A stretch of DNA of 64,000 bases from Nocardioides cavernae (GCF_013410035.1 NZ_JACCBW010000001.1:62001-126000); one strand, 5' to 3'. Positions 1 to 9,046 are shown, counted from the stretch's first letter. Numbers and translations: made by a program. Notes: generated by a model from the sequence alone, not told the origin.

Positions 1-658
1 CGAGGACGGTGATGGCCGCCATGATCCGGTCGGTGGCCCGGCTGATCGACTCCGGCGTCTGCCCGGCGGCGACGAGGTCGTCGAGCGCGACGGGGTCACC
101 GGCCTTCATGACGATGTTCTTGCGGGGCACCAGGTGCGGCTTCTTGGTGTAGGGCGGCAGCACCTCCTGCGCGCCCCACTGGCCGACCGGGATCACCGGA
201 CAGCCCGTGGCGAGGGCGATCCGGGCGGCACCGGTCTTGCCCTTCATCGGCCAGAGGTCCGGGTCGCGCGTCAGCGTGCCTTCGGGGTAGATGATGAGGC
301 ACTCGCCGTCGGCGATCGCGCGCACCGCGGCGTCGTAGGCGCCGATCGCGTTGCGGCTCAGCCGCTCCACCGGGATCTGACCAGCCGAGCGCAGGAAGCC
401 TCCGAGGTACTTGTTGGTGAACAGCCCGGACTTCGCGAGGTAGCGCGGCAACCGGCCGTGGTCGTAGACGAAGTGCGCCGACAGCAGCGGGTCGACGTGC
501 GAGATGTGGTTGATCGCGATGATGCAGCCGCCCGTGGCGGGGATCTTCTCGCCGTCGATCCAGGTGCGCGAGGTCGCCGTGAGCAACGTGGGCTTGAGGA
601 TGCTCGCGGCGACGGTGAGTGCCCATCCGCGCTTCCGCTCCAGCTTCCTGACGCGCAC
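1..658 (-). CDS. PlsC-type lysophospholipid acyltransferase (partial, C-terminus beyond window)
   Basis: Membrane-associated enzyme expected to transfer an acyl chain to a lysophospholipid, typically 1-acylglycerol-3-phosphate, in phospholipid synthesis. The acceptor/catalytic motif NHISHVDP places H51 and D56 in HxxxxD spacing, and a later YPEGT segment matches the family's glycerophosphate-binding motif. I start at GTG 658, which has GGAG about 9 nt upstream; the longer frame that overlaps it is a shadow. About 219 residues are visible and the frame is open at base 1, so the C-terminus is missing. The gene diverges from cofC. The exact substrate is inferred from the family only. Confidence 0.88.
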   Translation of the reverse strand, partial: MRVRKLERKRGWALTVAASILKPTLLTATSRTWIDGEKIPATGGCIIAINHISHVDPLLSAHFVYDHGRLPRYLAKSGLFTNKYLGGFLRSAGQIPVERLSRNAIGAYDAAVRAIADGECLIIYPEGTLTRDPDLWPMKGKTGAARIALATGCPVIPVGQWGAQEVLPPYTKKPHLVPRKNIVMKAGDPVALDDLVAAGQTPESISRATDRIMAAITVL

Positions 659-781
659 CCGTCACCTCTCCGTCCCTGCGAGCCCTGCCCCCGACGCTCC
701 CTGCGTCGCGAGCAGGCTACTCGGTCCCGCGGCTCCGACGTCGGCACCGGCGCGCTGGTCCACGGTGGGAGAATCCGGGTG

Positions 782-1462
782 ATGTCCGCACCCACCTCCG
801 CCCCCGATGCTGCCGTACGCCCGCGCTGCGTGGTCGTCGTGCCCGTGAAGCCCCCTGCCTTCGGCAAGTCCCGGCTCCACGGGCTCGGTGACGACGAGCG
901 CCGCGAGCTCGCGCAGGCGTTCGCCCTCGACACCGTGCAGGCCGCCACGGCGACGCCGGGTGTCGACGTCGTCCTGGTGGTGACCGACGACTTCCGGCTG
1001 GCCGCGCAGGTGCGCGCACTCGGCTGCGAGGTGATGCCCGACGGCACGACCGACGACCTCAACGGCACGCTGGTCCAGGCCGCCGCCGAGGTCGTACGCC
1101 GCTGGCCCGGCGCCGTCCCGGTCGCCCTGTGCGCGGACCTGCCCGGGCTGCGCCCCGTCGAGCTCGCCGGCGTGGTCGCCGAGGTGATGGACCGGGTGGG
1201 TGTGGGACGGGCGGTGTTCGTGCGTGACCACCTCGGCGTGGGGACGACCCTGTACGCCGCGCGCGCGGAGCACTTCGAGCCCGGCTTCGGTCCCGGGTCC
1301 GCCGCACGGCACGAGGCGGCCGGCGCTGTCGAGGTCGGCACCGGTGCCCGCAGCGTGCGTACCGATGTCGACGATCTCGCCGGGCTGGACGCCGCGCTGC
1401 TCGCGGGGGTCGGCCCGCACACGTCCCGGGCACGCGAAGGGCGGGCCACCCCGTCGGGGTGA
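782..1462 (+). CDS. cofC: 2-phospho-L-lactate (or phosphoenolpyruvate) guanylyltransferase CofC/FbiD
   Basis: Builds the activated phospho-lactyl or phosphoenolpyruvyl guanylate used to assemble coenzyme F420. The 226-residue product has the family N-terminus VVVVPVKPPAFGKSRL, a nucleotide-binding region ending in the metal-binding CADLPGL segment, and the GVGTTL segment near residue 155. Start chosen at ATG 782; a GTG one codon upstream is in frame. GAGAAT at 769-774 sits 7 nt before the ATG and there is no Shine-Dalgarno, so a leaderless mRNA is plausible. The stop codon lies in a hairpin shared with the convergent hup gene. Confidence 0.9.
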   Translation: MSAPTSAPDAAVRPRCVVVVPVKPPAFGKSRLHGLGDDERRELAQAFALDTVQAATATPGVDVVLVVTDDFRLAAQVRALGCEVMPDGTTDDLNGTLVQAAAEVVRRWPGAVPVALCADLPGLRPVELAGVVAEVMDRVGVGRAVFVRDHLGVGTTLYAARAEHFEPGFGPGSAARHEAAGAVEVGTGARSVRTDVDDLAGLDAALLAGVGPHTSRAREGRATPSG

Positions 1463-1470
1463 CCCGCCCT
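1438..1470. terminator. bidirectional hairpin between cofC and hup
   Basis: Arms AGGGCGGG-cc-ACCCC and GGGGT-ga-CCCGCCCT enclose a gtc loop, giving 13 paired positions around a 2x2 internal loop. It overlaps the cofC stop and lies about 30 nt after the hup stop, so it suits both convergent genes. There is no T-tract, as is common for GC-rich actinobacterial terminators. Confidence 0.6.
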
Positions 1471-1499
1471 CGTCGACGTGCGCGCTGAGGCGTGCCGCG

Positions 1500-2192
1500 T
1501 CAGGACTTCTTCGCGGTCTTCTTGGCCGGAGCCTTCTTGGCCGCGGTCTTCTTGGCCGGGGCCGACTTCTTCGCCGGGGACTTCTTGGCGGCCGACGTCG
1601 TGGCGGCGGTCTTCTTGGCCGGGGCCTTGGTGGCGGCGGTCTTGGCGGGAGCCGACTTCTTGGCCGGGGCCTTCTTGGCCGCGGTCTTGGCCGGAGCGGC
1701 CTTCTTCGCCGGCGCGGCCTTCTTGGCCGGGGCCGACTTCGTGGCAGCAGCGGTCTTCGCCGGCGCGGCCTTCTTGGCCGGGGCCGACTTCGTGGCGGCA
1801 GCGGTCTTCGCCGGAGCGGCCTTCTTCGCCGTCGCACCGGTGACGGCGGCAGCAGCCGCACGCACGCTGGCCGGAGGCCTCGGCATGGTGGCAGCCGTCA
1901 GCTTGGGCAGCTTCTTCGCGCCCGAGATGACGTCCTTGAGCTCCTTGCCGGCGGAGAACTTCGGCACGGACTTCTTCTTGGACTTCATGCGCTCGCCGGT
2001 CTGAGGGTTGCGGACCCAGCGCGCGCTGCGCACGGCCTTCTCGAACGAGCCGAAGCCGGTGATCGCGACCTTCTCGCCCTTGGCGACCTCACGCGTGATG
2101 GTGTCGAGGACCGACTCCAGTGCGTGCGCCGCCTGCTTGCGGTTCCCCTCGTAACGCGCGGCGAGCGCGTCGATGAGCTCTGACTTGTTCAC
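1500..2192 (-). CDS. hup: HU-type nucleoid protein with long Lys/Ala/Pro tail
   Basis: DNA-bending nucleoid protein. Residues 1-90 form a normal HU fold, starting [10 protein letters not shown] and containing GFGSF and the arm segment [19 protein letters not shown]. From about residue 100 to 230 the protein is almost entirely K, A, P and T in PAKKA-like repeats, a histone-H1-like tail typical of actinobacterial HupB/Hlp. Start is GTG 2192 with GAAGGG 6 nt upstream; a TTG five codons earlier would begin inside that ribosome site. The tail is encoded by near-identical 30-60 bp DNA repeats, so its length may vary between strains. leuDC lies upstream on the same strand but hup has its own promoter. 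Confidence 0.95.
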   Translation of the reverse strand: MNKSELIDALAARYEGNRKQAAHALESVLDTITREVAKGEKVAITGFGSFEKAVRSARWVRNPQTGERMKSKKKSVPKFSAGKELKDVISGAKKLPKLTAATMPRPPASVRAAAAAVTGATAKKAAPAKTAAATKSAPAKKAAPAKTAAATKSAPAKKAAPAKKAAPAKTAAKKAPAKKSAPAKTAATKAPAKKTAATTSAAKKSPAKKSAPAKKTAAKKAPAKKTAKKS

Positions 2193-2249
2193 TAGTTTCC
2201 CTTCCAATGAACCCTGGACGCCGAGCTCGTGCTCGGCCCTCTGCTGGGC

Positions 2250-2278
2250 ACGCTAGGCACATGGAAGGGTGAGGACAA
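2250..2278 (-). promoter_or_regulatory. hup promoter
   Basis: On the minus strand TTGTCC (2278-2273) and TAGCGT (2255-2250) are separated by 17 nt, a good sigma-A-type pair. Transcription would start near 2243 and give a leader of about 50 nt before the GTG at 2192. It lies just after the leuD stop, so hup can be expressed independently of leuCD. Confidence 0.5.
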
Positions 2279-2308
2279 TCACCATCGCCCTTAATTGTTG
2301 GGGTTTTT

Positions 2309-2908
2309 TCAGGCCGTGACGGGCTTCCAGCTCGGTCGGGTCGCCTCGAAAGCGGCGATGTCGGCGTCGTGGCCGAGGGTGATCCCGATGTCGTCGAGGC
2401 CCTCGAGCAGGCGCCACCGGGTGTAGTCGTCGATGTCGAAGGAGTCCTCGACGGCGTCCTCGCCGACACCCGCACGGACCGTACGGCTCTCGAGGTCGAC
2501 GGTGATCTCACCGCCGGGGTTGTCCTCCAGCCAGTCCCACAGGCGCTGCACGACCTTCTCGTCCACCTGCGCCGCGAGCAGGCCCGCCTTGCCGGAGTTG
2601 CCGCGGAAGATGTCGGCGAAGCGGGAGGAGATGACGACCTTGAAGCCGTAGTTCTGCAGGGCCCACACGGCGTGCTCGCGCGAGCTGCCGGTGCCGAAGT
2701 CCGGACCGGCGACCAGGACGGAGCCCGCGGCGTACGTCGGGTCGTTGAGCACGAAGTCCGGGTCGCCCCGCCAGGCCGCGAACAGGCCGTCCTCGAAGCC
2801 CGTGCGGGTCACCCGCTTGAGGTAGACCGCCGGGATGATCTGGTCGGTGTCGACGTTGCTGCGCTTCAGCGGGACGCCGACGCCGGTGTGGGTGGTGAAC
2901 GTGTCCAT
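2309..2908 (-). CDS. leuD: 3-isopropylmalate dehydratase, small subunit
   Basis: Small (swivel) subunit of isopropylmalate isomerase, which interconverts 2- and 3-isopropylmalate in leucine synthesis with LeuC. The 199-residue length is normal. It shows the N-terminal [18 protein letters not shown] segment, the [10 protein letters not shown] substrate loop near residue 72 and [18 protein letters not shown] 2908 starts 4 nt after the leuC stop, so the two genes form an operon. The next gene downstream, hup, has its own promoter. Confidence 0.97.
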   Translation of the reverse strand: MDTFTTHTGVGVPLKRSNVDTDQIIPAVYLKRVTRTGFEDGLFAAWRGDPDFVLNDPTYAAGSVLVAGPDFGTGSSREHAVWALQNYGFKVVISSRFADIFRGNSGKAGLLAAQVDEKVVQRLWDWLEDNPGGEITVDLESRTVRAGVGEDAVEDSFDIDDYTRWRLLEGLDDIGITLGHDADIAAFEATRPSWKPVTA

Positions 2909-2912
2909 CGGA

Positions 2913-4337
2913 TCAGGCCTCCTGCAGTGCGGCGACGGGCGGCAAGTCAGCGGGCGAGGACAGCGTGCCCCGCACCGCGGTGGCGGCGGCGACCGGCACG
3001 GACACCAGGTGCGTACGACCGCCCTTGCCCTGCCGGCCCTCGAAGTTGCGGTTGGACGTCGACGCGCTGCGCTCCCCCGGTGCGAGCTGGTCGGGGTTCA
3101 TGCCCAGGCACATCGAGCACCCGGCACCACGCCACTCAGCGCCGGAGGCGAGGAAGACCTTGTCGAGCCCCTCGGCCTCGGCCTGGAGGCGTACGCGCAC
3201 CGAGCCCGGGACGACGAGCAGCCGGGTGTCCGGCGCGACCGTGCGGCCCTCGAGGATCGACGCGGCGAGCCGCAGGTCCTCGATGCGCCCGTTGGTGCAG
3301 GAGCCGACGAAGACGGTGTCGACCTTGACCTCGCGCAACGGCGTACCGGCCTCGAGGCCCATGTACTGGAGGGCCTTCTCGGTCGCCACCTTGTCGGTCG
3401 GCTCGTCGAAGTCGTCGGGGCTCGGCACGTCGGCAGAGAGCGGGGCGCCCTGGCCCGGGTTGGTGCCCCACGTGACGAACGGCGTCATCGTCGAGGCGTC
3501 GAGCTCGATCTCCTTGTCGAACACCGCGTCGTCGTCGGTGCGCAGGGTCCTCCAGTGGGCGACGGCCGCGTCCCAGTCGGCGCCCTTCGGCGCCTCGGGC
3601 TTGCCCTGGATGTAGTCGAAGGTCGTCTGGTCGGGCGCGATCATGCCGGCCTTCGCGCCCCACTCGATCGACATGTTGCACACGGTCATCCGGCCCTCCA
3701 TCGAGAGCTCCTCGATGGCCTGGCCGCGGTACTCGACGATGTAGCCCTGGCCGCCCCCGGTGCCGGTGTGCGCGATGAGCGTGAGGACGAGGTCCTTGGC
3801 GGTGACGCCCTCGGGGAGGCTGCCGTTGACGGTGACCGCCATCGTCCTGGGCCTGGCCTGGGTGAGTGTCTGCGTCGCCAGGACGTGCTCGACCTCGGAC
3901 GTGCCGATCCCGAACGCGATCGCGCCGAAGGCGCCGTGGGTGGAGGTGTGCGAGTCGCCGCACACGATCGTCATGCCCGGCTGGGTCAGGCCGAGCTGCG
4001 GTCCGACGACGTGGACGATGCCCTGCTCGACGTCGCCGAGGGGGTGCAGGCGCACACCGAAGTCGGCGGCGTTCTTGCGCAGCGTCTCGACCTGCGTGCG
4101 GCTCACCGGGTCGGCGATGGGCTTGTCCCAGTCGACGGTGGGGACGTTGTGGTCCTCGGTGGCCAGGGTGAGGTCGGGGCGGCGCACGGTGCGGTTGGCC
4201 AGGCGCAGGCCGTCGAAGGCCTGGGGCGAGGTCACCTCGTGGAGCAGGTGGAGGTCGATGAAGAGGAGGTCGGGCTCTCCGGCGGCACTCCGGACGACGT
4301 GCTCGTCCCAGACCTTCTCGGACAGTGTCTTGCCCAT
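2913..4337 (-). CDS. leuC: 3-isopropylmalate dehydratase, large subunit
   Basis: Aconitase-family subunit carrying the 4Fe-4S cluster for leucine biosynthesis. At 474 residues it is full length. Cluster ligands are visible as VGSCTNG (about residue 347) and CSMCLGM (about 407 and 410), and the [13 protein letters not shown] substrate segment is intact. ATG 4337 is preceded by AAGGAG. It heads the leuCD operon and diverges from an IclR-type regulator across 78 bp. In Streptomyces (NdgR) and Corynebacterium (LtbR) the IclR protein at this position controls leuCD, which I expect here too. Confidence 0.97.
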   Translation of the reverse strand: MGKTLSEKVWDEHVVRSAAGEPDLLFIDLHLLHEVTSPQAFDGLRLANRTVRRPDLTLATEDHNVPTVDWDKPIADPVSRTQVETLRKNAADFGVRLHPLGDVEQGIVHVVGPQLGLTQPGMTIVCGDSHTSTHGAFGAIAFGIGTSEVEHVLATQTLTQARPRTMAVTVNGSLPEGVTAKDLVLTLIAHTGTGGGQGYIVEYRGQAIEELSMEGRMTVCNMSIEWGAKAGMIAPDQTTFDYIQGKPEAPKGADWDAAVAHWRTLRTDDDAVFDKEIELDASTMTPFVTWGTNPGQGAPLSADVPSPDDFDEPTDKVATEKALQYMGLEAGTPLREVKVDTVFVGSCTNGRIEDLRLAASILEGRTVAPDTRLLVVPGSVRVRLQAEAEGLDKVFLASGAEWRGAGCSMCLGMNPDQLAPGERSASTSNRNFEGRQGKGGRTHLVSVPVAAATAVRGTLSSPADLPPVAALQEA

Positions 4338-4415
4338 GGAACAGACTCCTTCAGCTCGTGCGGTGCGACGACGCTACCTCTTGCATCCCACTCCCTGAGA
4401 TGAGAATATCGGCAT
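4338..4415. promoter_or_regulatory. leuC / iclR divergent control region
   Basis: This 78-bp gap must hold both promoters. On the plus strand TTGCAT (4381-4386) is followed by an AT-rich GAATAT or GAGAAT at about 4402-4409, which would put the iclR transcript start at or next to its ATG at 4416. TGAGA occurs twice in tgagatgaga (4396-4405) and is the best candidate for a regulator half-site. No clear leuC promoter pair was found. Confidence 0.35.
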
Positions 4416-5138
4416 ATGGACAACGGATCTGGTGTCGGCGTGCTCGACAAGGCCGCTCTCGTGCTCGCAGCGCTCGAGGCCGGACCGGCCACCCTGGCGG
4501 GCCTGGTCGCGGGGACCGGGCTGGCCCGACCGACCGCGCACCGGCTCGCCGTGGCCCTCGAGCACCACCGGCTGGTGGCCCGCGACATGCAGGGCCGATT
4601 CGTCCTCGGTCCGCGACTCGCGGAGCTGTCCGCCGCGGCCGGCGAGGACCGGCTGCTCGCCGCGGCCGGCCCCGTCCTCGCCCGCCTGCGCGACATCACC
4701 GGCGAGTCCGCCCAGCTCTGGCGGCGCCAGGGTGAGCACCGCGTGTGCGTGGCCGCCGCCGAGCGCCCCTCGGGCCTGCGCGACACGATCCCCGTGGGCT
4801 CGCAGCTCACGATGAACGCCGGCTCCGCCGCCCAGATCCTGCTCGCCTGGGAGGACCCGGAGCGGATGCACCGCGGCCTGCAGAACGCGGCCTTCTCCGC
4901 CACGGCCCTCTCCGGCATCCGGCGCCGGGGTTGGTCGCAGTCGGTCGGCGAGCGCGAGCAGGGCGTGGCCTCGGTCTCCGCGCCGGTCCGCTCCCCCGGC
5001 GGCAAGGTCATCGCCGCCGTGTCGGTCTCCGGCCCGCTCGAGCGCCTCTCGCGCCAGCCCGGCCGGATGCACGCACCCGCCGTGCTCGCCGCCGCCGACC
5101 GGCTCTCGGAGTCCCTGCGGCGCGCTGCCGCGGAGTAG
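4416..5138 (+). CDS. IclR-family regulator, NdgR/LtbR-like, beside leuCD
   Basis: DNA-binding regulator of 240 residues. The N-terminal winged helix-turn-helix covers about residues 8-60 (TLAGLVAGTGLARPTAHRLAVAL) and the rest is the IclR effector-binding domain, with GSQLTMNAGSAAQILLAW. The divergent position next to leuC is the same as NdgR in Streptomyces and LtbR in Corynebacterium, which act on leucine and related amino-acid genes. That role is inferred from position and family. There is no ribosome-binding site before ATG 4416, and a -10-like element lies 7-9 nt upstream, so it is probably leaderless. Confidence 0.9.
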   Translation: MDNGSGVGVLDKAALVLAALEAGPATLAGLVAGTGLARPTAHRLAVALEHHRLVARDMQGRFVLGPRLAELSAAAGEDRLLAAAGPVLARLRDITGESAQLWRRQGEHRVCVAAAERPSGLRDTIPVGSQLTMNAGSAAQILLAWEDPERMHRGLQNAAFSATALSGIRRRGWSQSVGEREQGVASVSAPVRSPGGKVIAAVSVSGPLERLSRQPGRMHAPAVLAAADRLSESLRRAAAE

Positions 5139-5204
5139 CAGCCGCCGCCGGCCCGGGCGCGCACGTGTGTGGCGCCTGCTGACGAGGTCGGGCAGGGTGG
5201 GTCC

Positions 5205-5789
5205 ATGACCGACCTCGTGGACCTCGCGCCCGCCGGCGAGCAGCTCATGGAGGTGGTCGTCGACGTCCGCGACGACCAGCTCGGCGACCCGACGCCGTGC
5301 GAGGGGCGCACGGTCGGCCAGCTGCTGCAGCACCTCGTCGGCCTGACGGAGGCCTTCCGCGCCGCCGCGGAGAAGGACTTCGGCCCGTGGACGGACACCC
5401 CTCCCGACGCCGGCGACTGGCCGGACGTCGAGGACGGGTGGCGAGAGACGCTCGGACGCCGTATCCCCGCGTTGGTGGCGGCGTGGCGCGACCCGGTCGC
5501 CTGGGAGGGCATGACCCGCGCCGGCGGCGTCGACCTGCCGGGACAGGTCGGTGGCCTGGTCGCCCTGGACGAGATCGTGCTCCACGGGTGGGACCTGGCC
5601 CGGGCCACCGGGCAGTCCTACGGCAGTGACGAGGCCACGGCCCGCGCGCTGCTGGCCTTCGTCGAGGGCTTCGACGAGGGCGGGACGCCCGGCATGTTCG
5701 GTCCTGCGGTGACGGTCGGACCGGGCACCTCCACCCTGGACCGCCTGATCGCGCGCTCCGGGCGCGACCCGGAGTGGTCGTCGTCCTGA
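5205..5789 (+). CDS. TIGR03086-type metal-binding (DinB/maleylpyruvate-isomerase-like) protein
   Basis: A 194-residue protein with the four-helix DinB/MDMPI-N arrangement: DLAPAGEQLMEVV, PTPCEGRTVGQLLQHLVG (first metal-site His) and LDEIVLHGWDLARATG (second His) near residue 130. Many actinobacterial relatives are annotated as TIGR03086 family metal-binding proteins; some use mycothiol, but no reaction can be assigned here. ATG 5205 follows a CAGGGT hexamer by 6 nt with no convincing Shine-Dalgarno. It converges on ogt across a small hairpin. Confidence 0.75.
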   Translation: MTDLVDLAPAGEQLMEVVVDVRDDQLGDPTPCEGRTVGQLLQHLVGLTEAFRAAAEKDFGPWTDTPPDAGDWPDVEDGWRETLGRRIPALVAAWRDPVAWEGMTRAGGVDLPGQVGGLVALDEIVLHGWDLARATGQSYGSDEATARALLAFVEGFDEGGTPGMFGPAVTVGPGTSTLDRLIARSGRDPEWSSS

Positions 5790-5798
5790 CCCCGGTCT

Positions 5799-5815
5799 CC
5801 GGCCACGCCGGCCGG
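5799..5815. terminator. short hairpin between convergent genes
   Basis: CCGGCC and GGCCGG pair across a 5-nt loop (acgcc). It lies 10 nt after the DinB-like stop and 6 nt after the ogt stop on the other strand. The stem is short and lacks a T-tract, so the call is tentative. Confidence 0.35.
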
Positions 5816-5820
5816 CGCCC

Positions 5821-6303
5821 TCAGAACAACGCGTCCTGCTCGAGCTCGAGCAGCGTCTGCTTGCGCTCCAGCCCACCGGCGTACCCCGTCAGCGTCCCGT
5901 TGGCGCCGATGACCCGGTGGCACGGCACCACGATCGGGATCGGGTTGCGGCCGTTGGCGAGGCCGACGGCGCGCGACGCGGCGTTCGTCATCCCGAGCCG
6001 GCCGGCGATCTCGCCGTAGGACGCCGTCTCGCCGTAGCCGATCAGCGCGAGCTGGGTCCACACGCGTCGCTGGAAGTCCGTGCCGACGGGGGCGAGCGGC
6101 AGGTCGAACGCGGTGAGCTCGCGGGCGAAGTACGCCGTGAGCTGGCGTACGGCCTCGACGAGCACCGGCGCGTCGTCCGAGCGCGGGCCGAGCGGGCGTC
6201 CGTCGACCGGCGGCGTGAAGGGCGAGAACGCGATCGCCGCGATCGAGCCGTCCCGCTCGACGATGCGCAGGTCGCCGACGGGTGAGGGCATCACGGTCCA
6301 CAT
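5821..6303 (-). CDS. ogt: methylated-DNA--protein-cysteine methyltransferase (Ogt/AdaB)
   Basis: Suicide repair enzyme that moves a methyl group from O6-methylguanine (or O4-methylthymine) onto its own cysteine. The 160-residue product has the acceptor motif PCHRV with C128, the helix-turn-helix TASYGEIAGRLGMTNAASRAVG and the conserved NPIPIVVPCHR stretch. Its ATG (6303) is 1 nt beyond the stop of the Ada-AlkA fusion, so both come from one transcript. Mycobacterium has the same alkA-ogt pair, there induced by alkylation damage through the Ada domain. Regulation here is inferred from that. Confidence 0.96.
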   Translation of the reverse strand: MWTVMPSPVGDLRIVERDGSIAAIAFSPFTPPVDGRPLGPRSDDAPVLVEAVRQLTAYFARELTAFDLPLAPVGTDFQRRVWTQLALIGYGETASYGEIAGRLGMTNAASRAVGLANGRNPIPIVVPCHRVIGANGTLTGYAGGLERKQTLLELEQDALF

Positions 6304-6304
6304 G

Positions 6305-7840
6305 TCAGTTCTCCTCGGTGGTCTGCAGGGCAGCCTGCGGGGTCTCGGGCATCAGGGTGTTCCACAGGTGCATGAGGGCGTAGGAGCGCCACGGCCTCCA
6401 GCGCTCGGGGTCGGCGTCGCCGCCGAGGTCGGCCAGGACCCGGCGGACCGCCAGGTCGGTGGGCAGGAAGACGTCCGGGTGGCCCAGCGCGCGCATCGCG
6501 ACGTAGTCCGCGGTCCAGGGCCCGATGCCGGTCAGGGCCACCAGCCGGCGTCGTACGTCGTCGCGGTCGGGTCCGCGGTCCAGCAGGACGGTCCCGTCGG
6601 CGAGGGCGGCGGCGAGCCCGACCAGGGCACGCCCGCGAGCGCGCGGCATCGGCAGCGTCTCGGGGTCGGCGAGGGCGAGGGTGGCGGCGTCCGGGAACAG
6701 GTGCGTCAGCCCGGGGATGTCGGAGTCGACCGTGCGCCCGTGCTCCACCACCAGCCGACCGGCGACCGTCCGGGCACCCGTGACGCTCACCTGCTGGCCG
6801 ATGACCGTCCGGATCGCGGTCTCGTCGCCGTCGACCTGGCCCGGCACGCGGAGGCCGGGCGTCGCGCGGACGAGTCGTCCCAGGACGGGGTCGGCACCGA
6901 GGTGGTGGTCGACCGCGAGCGGGTCGCAGTCGGCGTCGAGCAGGCGGCGTACGCGCTCGCTCGCGGCCGCGGTGTCGCGCAGGTCCTGCAGCCGGAACTC
7001 GGCCGTGACGGCGCCGGTGCCGCCGGCGGTCAGGTCGGCGGTCAGGTCGGCGGTCAGGTCATCGGGGAGGCCGCCGGGGAGGTCCTCGAGGTGGAGGCGC
7101 ACGGTGCCCGGGGCGTGCGGGAGGTCGAGGGTGCGTGCGTACCAGCCGGGTCCGGCCACCTCGACGCCCGGGACGAGGTGGTAGGCCAGGAAGTCGAGCA
7201 GCCGGCGCCCGGCGAACGGGGTCCGCACCGGCAACCGCATCGTGACCACGCCCGCGCCGCGCACGCCGGAGCGACGCCCGCGCAGCTCGGAGGGCGAGGC
7301 GGCGTAGATCTCGCGCAGCGTGTCGTTGAACTGCCGCACGCTGGCGAAGCCGGCCGCGAACGCCACGTCGGTGAGGGGGAGGTCGGTGGTCTCGATGAGG
7401 ACGCGCGCGCTCTGGGCGCGACGGGCCCGGGCGAGCGAGAGCGGGGTGGCACCGAGCTCCTGGCTGAGCAGCCGACCGAGGTGGCGCGGGGTGTAGCCGA
7501 CGCGCCGGGCCAGGCCGTCCACCCCCTCGCGGTCGACGAGGCCGTCGGCGATGAGACGCATGGCGCGACCCGCGACGTCGGCGGCGACGTCCCACTCGGG
7601 GCTGCCAGGGGTGGCGTCGGGCAGACAGCGCTTGCACGCGCGGTAGCCGGCCGCGTGGGCACTCGCGGCGGTGGCGTGGAAGGTGACGTTGCGGATGGCC
7701 GGGGTGCGGGCCGGGCAGGAGGGGCGGCAGTAGATCCCCGTGGTGCGGACCGCGGTGTAGAAGACCCCGTCGAAGCGACGGTCCCGGCTCTGGACGGCGC
7801 GGTAGCAGGCGTCGGCGTCGAGGTGCCCGGTCGGTGTCAT
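6305..7840 (-). CDS. alkA: AdaA-AlkA fusion: methyl-sensing AraC regulator plus 3-methyladenine DNA glycosylase
   Basis: A 511-residue fusion. Residues 1-85 are the Ada zinc/methyl-acceptor domain with four cysteines (C38, C42, C69, C72); C38 in GIYCRPSC is the expected methylphosphotriester acceptor. Residues about 90-190 are an AraC helix-turn-helix. The rest is AlkA: an N-terminal beta domain and an HhH-GPD glycosylase with LTGIGPWTADYVAMRALG and the catalytic Asp in FLPTDLAVRR. The domain order matches the mycobacterial AdaA-AlkA fusion. Start ATG 7840 has CAGACT 6 nt upstream and no Shine-Dalgarno. An Asp-Leu-Thr-Ala repeat near residue 265 comes from a 12-bp tandem DNA repeat. Confidence 0.95.
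   Translation of the reverse strand: MTPTGHLDADACYRAVQSRDRRFDGVFYTAVRTTGIYCRPSCPARTPAIRNVTFHATAASAHAAGYRACKRCLPDATPGSPEWDVAADVAGRAMRLIADGLVDREGVDGLARRVGYTPRHLGRLLSQELGATPLSLARARRAQSARVLIETTDLPLTDVAFAAGFASVRQFNDTLREIYAASPSELRGRRSGVRGAGVVTMRLPVRTPFAGRRLLDFLAYHLVPGVEVAGPGWYARTLDLPHAPGTVRLHLEDLPGGLPDDLTADLTADLTAGGTGAVTAEFRLQDLRDTAAASERVRRLLDADCDPLAVDHHLGADPVLGRLVRATPGLRVPGQVDGDETAIRTVIGQQVSVTGARTVAGRLVVEHGRTVDSDIPGLTHLFPDAATLALADPETLPMPRARGRALVGLAAALADGTVLLDRGPDRDDVRRRLVALTGIGPWTADYVAMRALGHPDVFLPTDLAVRRVLADLGGDADPERWRPWRSYALMHLWNTLMPETPQAALQTTEEN
7025..7060 (+). repeat. 12-bp tandem repeat inside alkA
   Basis: GGCGGTCAGGTC occurs three times in a row with no mismatch. In alkA it encodes a repeated four-residue DLTA unit in the linker between the AlkA N-terminal domain and the glycosylase. 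In-frame repeat expansion or contraction is possible. Confidence 0.85.
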
Positions 7841-7901
7841 GCGACCAGTCTGACGCCCGCCACCGACCGTCACCAGCGGAAAACGGACACGACCGTGCGG
7901 G

Positions 7902-8489
7902 CTACTCCTGCACCGCGATCTCGGTCGTGCGGCGGGTGCGCGGCTGCCGGGCGGGGCCGTGCAGCAGGAAGCGCACGCGCACGGCGCCGTCGGGGAAGGC
8001 CGCGGCCACCTCGCGCTCGACCTCGGCCGCTGCCTGGACGAGCGACTCGGGGTCGGCCTCGACCTCGACGTGGGCGCTGAGCTCCACGACCTCGGGGGCG
8101 TCCGGGAGGACACGTCCGCGGGGGCTCGTGACCGGGGCGAGGCTGCCCCACCGCTCGGCGAGCGTGGAGGCGAGCGACGAGCGGTCGACCTCGAGCCGGC
8201 CCGTCGGGTCGCTCTGGGCGAGCCGGCTCGTGCCGCGGGTCAGTCGCGGACGGTGCGCGAGCAGCCACACGAGGCCGAGCACGCCGAGCAGGACGCCGGC
8301 GGCGGCCGCGGCCCAGGGCCACCAGGCGCTCGTCACGACGTCGTCCGTGCCGGACAGGTCGAGCGGGCCGCCGAGCAGTCCGGTGACGTCCAGCTTCCAG
8401 TCCCACACGGCCAGGCCGGCGGCCAGCAGTGCGGCTCCGAGGAGCACGGTCACCAGTCGGTCGGTGCCGCGCGTGCGTCGGGTGGTCAT
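7902..8489 (-). CDS. amaP: AmaP-like Asp23 membrane anchor
   Basis: A 195-residue protein with two membrane segments (about residues 11-29 and 56-79), then a cytoplasmic domain ending in FPDGAVRVRFLLHGPARQP. This matches AmaP, the membrane protein that anchors Asp23 to the envelope in Gram-positive bacteria. It is the last gene of a seven-gene run; its start overlaps the preceding stop by 4 nt (ATGA). The role in envelope or alkaline stress is inferred from the family. Confidence 0.75.
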   Translation of the reverse strand: MTTRRTRGTDRLVTVLLGAALLAAGLAVWDWKLDVTGLLGGPLDLSGTDDVVTSAWWPWAAAAAGVLLGVLGLVWLLAHRPRLTRGTSRLAQSDPTGRLEVDRSSLASTLAERWGSLAPVTSPRGRVLPDAPEVVELSAHVEVEADPESLVQAAAEVEREVAAAFPDGAVRVRFLLHGPARQPRTRRTTEIAVQE

Positions 8490-9046
8490 GCGTCGTCCTC
8501 CTTGGCTGCTCGTACGTCGACCCGGCTCGCGCCGAGCCCGGTTCCTGCCGCTGCGGCGTTCTCCTTCGCGGCGCCGACGGCGGTGGCCGAGGACGACGGG
8601 TCCTCACGGGTGGCCACCTCCACCAGCACCCGGCCGCGCGAGGCGCGGACGGCGCGTGCGGACAGCACGCCCTGCGAGCGGTCCGCGGCGGCGCGGGCCA
8701 CCTCGGCCAGGGCCGAGGGGCTCGACCACAGGTGCTCGGCCTCGGCGGCGGTCACGTAGCGCCGCTTCGGGGGCAGGAGCCCTGCCAGCAGCAGGACCAG
8801 CCCGACCAGCCCCACGACCGTGCCGATCGCCAGGACGGCGGGCGTGGGCTCGAGCCGGTCGAGCCCGCTGACGGCCTCGGGGAGCCACGGCTGACCCGTG
8901 GCCCAGCCCTGCGAGACCGCGAGGTCACGGACGGTGACGACCGCGAGCGCGACGAGTGCGCAGGCCACGACGATGGCGACGGCCATCGCACGGGGACGGG
9001 ACGCGGGTGGGCGCGCGAGTGCGCGGTCGGTGCGGGTGGTGCTCAC
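8486..9046 (-). CDS. DUF6286-type membrane protein of the Asp23 cluster
   Basis: A 186-residue protein with two membrane segments, MAVAIVVACALVALAVVTV (about 21-39) and LAIGTVVGLVGLVLLLAGLL (about 73-92), followed by a cytoplasmic domain resembling the AmaP C-terminus. The GTG 9046 start has AGGAGG upstream and overlaps the preceding stop by 4 nt. Proteins of this shape (DUF6286) occur in actinobacterial Asp23 operons. No biochemical role is known to me. Confidence 0.7.
   Translation of the reverse strand: MSTTRTDRALARPPASRPRAMAVAIVVACALVALAVVTVRDLAVSQGWATGQPWLPEAVSGLDRLEPTPAVLAIGTVVGLVGLVLLLAGLLPPKRRYVTAAEAEHLWSSPSALAEVARAAADRSQGVLSARAVRASRGRVLVEVATREDPSSSATAVGAAKENAAAAGTGLGASRVDVRAAKEDDA

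Noticed and set aside
1500..2192. Repeats in the hup tail as a CRISPR or satellite
   Set aside because: They encode the Lys/Ala/Pro tail, vary in length and have no spacer structure.
6080..8080. 666-codon plus-strand frame opposite ogt and alkA
   Set aside because: Antisense shadow; the minus-strand genes have catalytic motifs and a proper operon arrangement.
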